Below, piece after piece: positions 58,945-64,000 of a DNA stretch of 64,000 nt (its first letter is position 1; each line of letters starts with the position of its first letter). Source of the stretch: Pseudovibrio sp. Alg231-02 (GTDB taxonomy: Bacteria > Pseudomonadota > Alphaproteobacteria > Rhizobiales > Stappiaceae); the NCBI RefSeq assembly GCF_900143565.1, contig NZ_FREX01000003.1, positions 62,001 to 126,000 of the forward strand, in the 5' to 3' direction. The notes under the pieces were generated by a model. The model was not told where the DNA came from. It worked only from the letters and a program-made list of their open reading frames with translations, and made no database searches. The position numbers and the translations under genes are program-made.

Positions 58945-60234
58945 ATGAAATCCATTTTCAAGTCTTTAGGTCTGGCAGCTTCTGTTGCTGCTCTATCCCT
59001 TAGTACTGCGATCAGCGCTCATGCGGTTGATCTGCAATTCTATTTTCCTGTGGCTGTTGGCGGTACAGCCGCGACAACAATTGAAGAACTGACAGCAGAA
59101 TATGCGGCTGCTCATCCTGACGTGAATATCGATGCTGTTTATGCCGGTTCTTATCAGGATACTGTATCCAAAGCTCTGACCGCAGCACGTGGCGGCAACC
59201 CTCCGCAGCTTTCTGTAATTCTGTCAGTCGACATGTTCACTCTGATCGATGAAGACGTGATCATTGCGTTTGATGATGTGGCAAACTCTGACGAAGACAA
59301 GAAGTGGCTGAACAGCTTCTACCCCGCCTTCATGGAGAACTCGCAGACTGGCGGGAAGACTTACGGTATTCCGTTCCAGCGCTCCACTCCGGTTCTCTAC
59401 TGGAACAAGGAAGCCTTTAAAGCGGCAGGTCTGGATCCTGAAAAAGCACCTGCAACATGGGAAGAAATGGTTTCCATGGGCCAGAAGCTGATCAAGAAAG
59501 ACACTTCCGGCAACGTCACCCAGTGGGGCGTGCGCATTCCTTCCTCTGGTTTCCCATACTGGCTGTTCCAAGGCCTGACCACCGAGAATGACGCTATTCT
59601 GGCGAACGCTGAAGGGAACAAGACCAACTTTGACGATCCAAAGGTTGTTGAAGCTCTGCAGTACCTTGTCGACCTTTCTGGCAAGCATGGTGTGATGGCT
59701 CCAGGCATCATCGAATGGGGTGCTACTCCAAAGGCCTTCTTTGAAGGTAATACCGCTATGATGTGGACCTCGACTGGTAACCTGACCAACGTGCGCAACA
59801 ACGCTCCGTTCGATTTCGGCGTTGCTATGTTGCCAGCCAACAAGCGTCGCGGTGCACCGACCGGTGGCGGTAACTTCTACATCTTCAAAGATTCCAGTGA
59901 TGAGCAGAAAAAGGCATCTGTAGACTTCGTGAAGTGGATCACTGCTCCGAAACAGGCTGCAAAGTGGTCTATGGCGACTGGCTACGTTGCGCCATCTCTA
60001 GCTGCTTGGGAAACTGACGAGATGAAGGCATATGCAGCTGACTTCCCGCCAGCACTCGTTGCTCGTGAGCAACTGAAGCACGCCGTTGCAGAACTCTCCA
60101 CGTACCAGAACCAGCGCGTGACCCGTGTCTTCAACGACGCCCTGCATGCTGCAATCACCGGTAAGAAAACACCGGAAGAAGCTCTTAAAAGTGCCCAGGC
60201 AGAAGCGGATCGTATTCTTTCTGAATACCGCTAA
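58945..60234 (+). CDS. ugpB: Extracellular solute-binding protein (UgpB-like)
   Basis: 429 residues with a Sec signal peptide (about 1-28, cleavage after AHA). Family 1 binding protein closest in character to UgpB: LQFYFPVAVGGTAATTIEELTAEY, then KTYGIPFQRSTPVLYWNKEAFKAAGLDPEKAPATWEEM, which resembles the UgpB substrate-binding segment. Glycerol-3-phosphate or a glycerophosphodiester is the best guess, but residues cannot be checked against a structure here. First permease gene follows after 77 bases. Confidence 0.85.
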   Translation: MKSIFKSLGLAASVAALSLSTAISAHAVDLQFYFPVAVGGTAATTIEELTAEYAAAHPDVNIDAVYAGSYQDTVSKALTAARGGNPPQLSVILSVDMFTLIDEDVIIAFDDVANSDEDKKWLNSFYPAFMENSQTGGKTYGIPFQRSTPVLYWNKEAFKAAGLDPEKAPATWEEMVSMGQKLIKKDTSGNVTQWGVRIPSSGFPYWLFQGLTTENDAILANAEGNKTNFDDPKVVEALQYLVDLSGKHGVMAPGIIEWGATPKAFFEGNTAMMWTSTGNLTNVRNNAPFDFGVAMLPANKRRGAPTGGGNFYIFKDSSDEQKKASVDFVKWITAPKQAAKWSMATGYVAPSLAAWETDEMKAYAADFPPALVAREQLKHAVAELSTYQNQRVTRVFNDALHAAITGKKTPEEALKSAQAEADRILSEYR

Positions 60235-60311
60235 GCCTTTTTAATTTCACGTGATCTGGCGAGGCGCAGCTGCTACGTGCCTCGCTCCAGCATTTTCCAA
60301 GAGGTTGCCCG

Positions 60312-61190
60312 ATGACCAGACGTATGCAGTGGATTTACGCGTGGCTGTTGCTCACTCCAGCAATGATAATGTTGTTCGCGTTCACCCACTTCCCGGCCAT
60401 CACCACTATCATCAATAGCTTCTTCTCCACTCCGCGTGGGCGCAGGCCGGCCAAGTTTGTTGGACTGCAGAACTATGAGGAGTTGATGGCGGACCCAACC
60501 TTCTGGAAAGTGCTGGTCAATAACCTTTGGTACGCGATGGCAACCATTCCAGCTTCTATCGGTATCTCTCTGCTGATGGCCATCTGGGTGAATGACAAGC
60601 TCAAGGGACGTAGCCTTGTACGCATGTCGTTCTTTGCACCGACTGTGTTGCCTTTGATCGCGGTCGCAAATATCTGGCTGTTCTTTTATACGCCGGGCTT
60701 TGGGTTGATCGACCAGATCCGCATGGGCGTCTTCGGGCTTCCCGAGAACTCATGGCTGGGCCAGCAGGAAACAGTGCTGATTTGCATGATGGTCGTGACC
60801 ATCTGGAAAGAAGCCGGGTTCTTCATGATCTTCTATCTGGCAGCACTACAAGCCATTCCACCCTCCTACAAAGAAGCTGCTGATATTGAAGGGGCAAGCC
60901 GTTGGACCTTCTTCTGGAAAATCACATGGCCTTTGCTTATGCCAACAACTTTGTTCGTATCTATCAATGCTGTTATCAACTCTTTCCGCCTGGTGGACCA
61001 CATCTTCACCATGACAGGCGGAGGGCCAGATAACGCTTCGTCTTTGTTGCTCTTTTATATTTATGAGGTCGCCTTCAAGTACTGGCAAACCTCTTATGCC
61101 GCCACGCTGACTGTCGTGATGCTGGCGCTTCTTTCGATCATTGCGATCGGCCAATTCTTCTTCATGGATCGTCGGGTGCACTACAGATGA
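60312..61190 (+). CDS. ugpA: ABC transporter permease (UgpA type)
   Basis: 292-residue CUT1 permease with six membrane helices. The cytoplasmic EAA loop is YKEAADIEGASRWTFFWKITWPLLMPTTLF (about 186-215). WIYAWLLLTPAMIMLFAF is the first helix. It overlaps the next permease gene by four bases, so the two are co-translated. Confidence 0.9.
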   Translation: MTRRMQWIYAWLLLTPAMIMLFAFTHFPAITTIINSFFSTPRGRRPAKFVGLQNYEELMADPTFWKVLVNNLWYAMATIPASIGISLLMAIWVNDKLKGRSLVRMSFFAPTVLPLIAVANIWLFFYTPGFGLIDQIRMGVFGLPENSWLGQQETVLICMMVVTIWKEAGFFMIFYLAALQAIPPSYKEAADIEGASRWTFFWKITWPLLMPTTLFVSINAVINSFRLVDHIFTMTGGGPDNASSLLLFYIYEVAFKYWQTSYAATLTVVMLALLSIIAIGQFFFMDRRVHYR

Positions 61191-62044
61191 GCGACTTATC
61201 TCTTTCCAACACTGTTGAAGCAACACGTCCACGCCAGTTCGATTTTGACCGTGCTCTCAACACGTTCGGAGCATGGACACTGGCGTTCTTATGGGCCCTG
61301 CCTCTGCTCTATGCGATCTGGACTGCATTCCATCCAGCAGCTTATGAAGCCAATTTCGAGTTGTTTGCACCGCTCACTTTGGAGAACTTCACTAAAGCCT
61401 GGTCAGCAGCTCCATTTGCTCAGTACTTCCTGAACACGACCATGCTGGTGACGATCATTTTGATAGCGCAGTTTGTTTTGGGCACTCTGGCAGCTTATGC
61501 CTTTGCACGCTTTGAGTTTCCCGGCTCAAATATCCTGTTCACTCTGGTGCTTTTACAGCTGCTTGTGATGCCGGATATCCTGATTGTCGAAAACTACAAG
61601 ATGATCCGAAACCTTGGCCTGATAGACACCATCGTAGCAATTGGCTTGCCCTATATGGCATCTGGGTTCGGAATCTTTCTTCTGCGACAGACATTTAAGA
61701 CTATTCCGCGTGAGTTGGATGAAGCCGCACGCGTTGAGGGCGCCGGACCTTTACTGGTGCTCTGGAAGGTTTACGTGCCGCTGGCAATTCCGACCTACCT
61801 CGCTTACGGGCTTGTTTCAGTCAGTCACCACTGGAACAATTTCCTCTGGCCTCTGATTATCACCAACTCGGTAGAGACGCGTCCCGTCACTGTTGGGCTT
61901 TCTATCTTTGCTGCGGTTGATGGTGGTGTGGAGTGGAGCGTTATCAACGCAGCAACGCTCATGACATCAGGTCCGCTGTTGATCGCTTTCCTGCTGTTTC
62001 AGAGACAATTTGTGCAGAGCTTCATGCGCGCAGGGATTAAGTAG
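61187..62044 (+). CDS. ugpE: ABC transporter permease (UgpE type)
   Basis: 285-residue CUT1 partner permease with six membrane helices. EAA loop: PRELDEAARVEGAGPLLVLWKVYVPLAIPTYLAYG (about 178-212). AWTLAFLWALPLLYAIWTAFHP is the first helix. Last gene of the DeoR-ugpCBAE operon. No ugpQ follows, but a membrane glycerophosphodiesterase gene lies close by on the opposite strand. Confidence 0.9.
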   Translation: MSDLSLSNTVEATRPRQFDFDRALNTFGAWTLAFLWALPLLYAIWTAFHPAAYEANFELFAPLTLENFTKAWSAAPFAQYFLNTTMLVTIILIAQFVLGTLAAYAFARFEFPGSNILFTLVLLQLLVMPDILIVENYKMIRNLGLIDTIVAIGLPYMASGFGIFLLRQTFKTIPRELDEAARVEGAGPLLVLWKVYVPLAIPTYLAYGLVSVSHHWNNFLWPLIITNSVETRPVTVGLSIFAAVDGGVEWSVINAATLMTSGPLLIAFLLFQRQFVQSFMRAGIK

Positions 62045-62061
62045 GGAAATCGTAATTCTTA

Positions 62062-62122
62062 CCCCTCAAATTTAAATGAAATGGGTGACCTTTGAGGAGG
62101 TTCACGACAGTTTTTTGAGGGG
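62062..62122 (+). promoter_or_regulatory. Inverted repeat that can mask the lipoprotein ribosome binding site
   Basis: CCCCTCAAA (62062-62070) is complementary to TTTGAGGGG (62114-62122), which includes the ribosome binding site of the small lipoprotein. A third copy, TTTGAGG (62091-62097), competes for the same partner. This could be a simple translational switch or a terminator-like fold after ugpE. Inference only. Confidence 0.35.
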
Positions 62123-62127
62123 AATGA

Positions 62128-62322
62128 ATGAAACTTACCGCGATCACAGCCAGTATCTTTGCAGTATTACTCGGAATTTCTGGGTGTGCAGTGGTTTCAG
62201 TCGGGGGAGCTGCGGTCTCGGTTGCTACAACTGCAGTAACAACAACTGCAAAGGTTGGAACAAGTGTCGTAGGAGGAGCGGTGGATCTTGCTATTCCGGA
62301 CGATAACGAAGACGACGAGTAA
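62128..62322 (+). CDS. Small lipoprotein
   Basis: 64 residues. A lipoprotein signal MKLTAITASIFAVLLGISGC has the lipobox GISGC with Cys at position 20. The mature part is short, Ala/Val/Thr-rich (SVGGAAVSVATTAVTTT), ending in an acidic tail. A second ATG four bases upstream is out of this frame. Should be lipidated at the outer membrane or inner membrane. No family recognised. Confidence 0.7.
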   Translation: MKLTAITASIFAVLLGISGCAVVSVGGAAVSVATTAVTTTAKVGTSVVGGAVDLAIPDDNEDDE

Positions 62323-62360
62323 TAGGCCTGTTACTTCAAATGGATAGCGTAGTGTTTAAA

Positions 62361-62759
62361 TTAATCTACGCTAACGGTTTCAGTGCTCGCCAAAACCACT
62401 TCTATTGCGCGGTGCAACTCGGACATTTGGTCTTCGTCGAGGACTTCAACAAGTTCACTGCGCGTTTCTACATCCAGCTGCTCAAGTGTAAATTTCTCTG
62501 CAGGAAGCTCTACGAGAGGTTCAGAACTGGCAGAAATCGGCAGAATTGGGCTATCTAGGCGCTCTGCTTTGACGCGAGCATCTTCCAAAATGACATGCAC
62601 GAGGCCGCGGCGGTCGTCGGGGAGATTAACCTCGGCAACGATCGCATTGACAGTGTCGCGGTCTCCCAGCAGCAATACTGGCGGCTTGGAAGTCGCAGAA
62701 TTAGTCATCGAGAGGGCAGTCAGCAACGCGCCCATAAACACTACTAGAAGATACGGCAT
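62361..62759 (-). CDS. Small exported protein of unknown function
   Basis: 132 residues with an N-terminal hydrophobic signal (LLVVFMGALLTALSMTNSA). The mature part contains PVLLLGDRDTVNAIVAEVNLPDDRRGLVHVILEDARV, then acidic LEVLDEDQMSELHRAIEVV-like helices. No known domain recognised. It lies 25 bases after the glycerophosphodiesterase gene and is probably co-transcribed with it. Confidence 0.6.
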   Translation of the reverse strand: MPYLLVVFMGALLTALSMTNSATSKPPVLLLGDRDTVNAIVAEVNLPDDRRGLVHVILEDARVKAERLDSPILPISASSEPLVELPAEKFTLEQLDVETRSELVEVLDEDQMSELHRAIEVVLASTETVSVD

Positions 62760-62784
62760 ATACTAGATTCTTACGGTCTAAGTG

Positions 62785-64000
62785 TCAGTTCAAGCTCAGA
62801 TTATACAGGACAGAAGTATGAAGTAATAACCGCTCGAACTGGTTCATTTCTTTATATTCTTCCAGGGTGTTACGCGCCAGTGCAGGATCATCCGTGATAA
62901 TTCCATCTACGCCCATGGAGATGTAGCGCAACATTGTAGACGGATTGTTAACCGTCCAGACAAAAACCTGCTTATTGGTCTCTTGTGTCCTTCTTATGAA
63001 GCTCAAAGAGGCGGAGGCGGAGGAGACGGCTACGAAGTTTCCTTTGAGTTCGGAGAAATTACCGATAGATGTGGCGGTAAGAAGGCCGATGTTCCAATTT
63101 GGTTCTAATTTTCGCATTCTTGAGAGGGCTGATCGCTCTAACGACATGATTGCTATGTCGTTTTCCATGTCAGCCTGCGTGATGATGCGTGCGACCTCAT
63201 TTTCGAGGTGTTCGTTGCGGCTGCGGGGATAATATTTGAGCTCGATGAGGAGAACTGCCTTCCCCCTCACAATCTCAAGCGCCTCGCGAAGCGTTGGGAC
63301 GCGTTCACCCTGAAACTCCATCCCAAACCATCCGCCCACATCGAGAGCCTGGATTTCCTCCAGTGTCAGGTCCCAGACATTGGCTGGCTTGCTGATGAGG
63401 CGCATGAAGTCGCTGTCGTGGGCGATGACCACGGAGCCGTCTGCGGCTTCCTGAACATCGACTTCAATCCAGTCGGCTTTGTCCTCAATTGCTCGCTCCA
63501 GTGCTGCTATGGTGTTTTCCGGCGCGTGGGCGGAGGCCCCGCGGTGGGCGATGATCAGGACGTCTTTTTGCGGCAGATCGGCTGAGACCCAATACGTCCC
63601 TGTCAGCACCACGATGGTTCCGACCACTCCAATGAGAGCGGCAAGGCGCATAGGTGTCAGTGGGTTGGCCCACTTACTCTCCAGCTTTGGCGTATGCGGC
63701 ACCTCAGAGAACGTGTGCCCCTTTCCATCGGCAACGAACAAAGCTGCCTTGAAAAGCAACGCCATAGTGCCAGACATCACGCCACTGATCAGTGTATTGC
63801 CGACCAACAGAAGCACGACGAGACTGCCCAGGATCGCTGCCAATGTCTCGGGGGAGCTCTCCCCAAACGAAATGGCGTAGGAGCCGATCAGTTCCAGCGA
63901 GATCAGGAAGAACGCATGGATGAGGATGTCCAGAAGTAACCACAGCGAGACGGCACCTGCAAAGACAGGACGGAGGCCACGCGAGAGGAACCGGGCCCGC
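62785..64000 (-). CDS. Glycerophosphodiester phosphodiesterase with N-terminal membrane domain (5' end outside window)
   Basis: The frame stays open to the right edge, so the start is not in the window; about 404 residues are visible. N-terminal part is a multi-helix membrane domain of the GDPD-membrane type. The C-terminal GDPD domain has the catalytic HRGASAHAPENT (His and Glu), DWIEVDVQ (Glu-x-Asp) and VVIAHD (second His), then VLLIELKY and VFVWTVNN. It hydrolyses glycerophosphodiesters to glycerol-3-phosphate and alcohol. It sits next to a Ugp-type transporter that could import the product. Confidence 0.88.
   Translation of the reverse strand, partial: RARFLSRGLRPVFAGAVSLWLLLDILIHAFFLISLELIGSYAISFGESSPETLAAILGSLVVLLLVGNTLISGVMSGTMALLFKAALFVADGKGHTFSEVPHTPKLESKWANPLTPMRLAALIGVVGTIVVLTGTYWVSADLPQKDVLIIAHRGASAHAPENTIAALERAIEDKADWIEVDVQEAADGSVVIAHDSDFMRLISKPANVWDLTLEEIQALDVGGWFGMEFQGERVPTLREALEIVRGKAVLLIELKYYPRSRNEHLENEVARIITQADMENDIAIMSLERSALSRMRKLEPNWNIGLLTATSIGNFSELKGNFVAVSSASASLSFIRRTQETNKQVFVWTVNNPSTMLRYISMGVDGIITDDPALARNTLEEYKEMNQFERLLLHTSVLYNLSLN

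Overview
The window is a chromosomal segment of an alphaproteobacterium of the Rhizobiales (Hyphomicrobiales). The evidence is gene order and protein character. There is a nearly complete rimP-nusA-ylxR-infB-rbfA-truB-rpsO-pnp block, and next to it a miaB-phoH-ybeY-corC-lnt-xre-metK-trmB block. Other Rhizobiales-type neighbourhoods are plsC-fur/mur-rimI-tsaB-nfu, hslV/hslU, dnaK-dnaJ-pmtA and ubiB-ubiE-mutM. From memory the proteins look most like Pseudovibrio/Stappiaceae. That is a recollection, not a search. No rRNA, tRNA, CRISPR array, insertion sequence or prophage was seen.

Layout. 1-2659: two tandem YejA-type peptide-binding proteins (minus strand), the second cut by the window edge. 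2918-6008: a membrane-anchored cytochrome c diverges from pheA, which is followed by a PfkB-family sugar or adenosine kinase. 6115-8306: a minus-strand accessory cluster holding a 35-residue peptide gene, a DUF6065-like protein, a PPOX-fold flavoprotein and a second, diverged phosphoglycerate mutase. 8603-10257: normal gpmA and dapB. 10258-11172: a 0.9 kb non-coding stretch with strong inverted repeats. 11173-14188: a DMT permease and an AT-rich acyltransferase-3/SGNH gene that looks acquired. 14423-25349: the pnp-to-rimP translation/transcription operon (minus). 25593-34262: trmB, metK, an XRE regulator, lnt, corC, ybeY, phoH and miaB (minus). 34420-46389: plsC, fur/mur, rimI, tsaB, nfu, usp, hslU, a membrane protein, hslV, an FMN reductase, pmtA, dnaJ and dnaK (minus). 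46682-52296: a membrane-anchored glutamate-synthase-like protein, alkB (plus), a TetR regulator, ubiB and ubiE. 52405-56812: mutM, L-lactate dehydrogenase, gnd and a GntR regulator (plus). 57013-62044: a DeoR regulator followed by a complete UgpCBAE-type ABC transporter. 62128-64000: a small lipoprotein, a small exported protein, and a membrane-domain glycerophosphodiesterase that runs off the window.

Most of the window is housekeeping: translation and RNA decay, protein quality control with a recognisable heat-shock-type promoter before dnaK, envelope lipid and lipoprotein work, and amino-acid and SAM synthesis. The least explained part is the cluster at 6115-8306. A tiny ORF with a strong ribosome binding site is separated by a leaky-looking hairpin from a DUF6065-like gene, then a flavin-fold gene and a phosphatase/mutase-fold gene. 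That is the arrangement seen for modified-peptide precursors or small-protein partners, but nothing here proves that function. Other points worth attention are the twin palindromes before the DeoR/ugp operon, a 5'-terminal hairpin in the metK leader, a lipoprotein ribosome binding site that can pair with upstream sequence, and the structured non-coding region upstream of the DMT permease.
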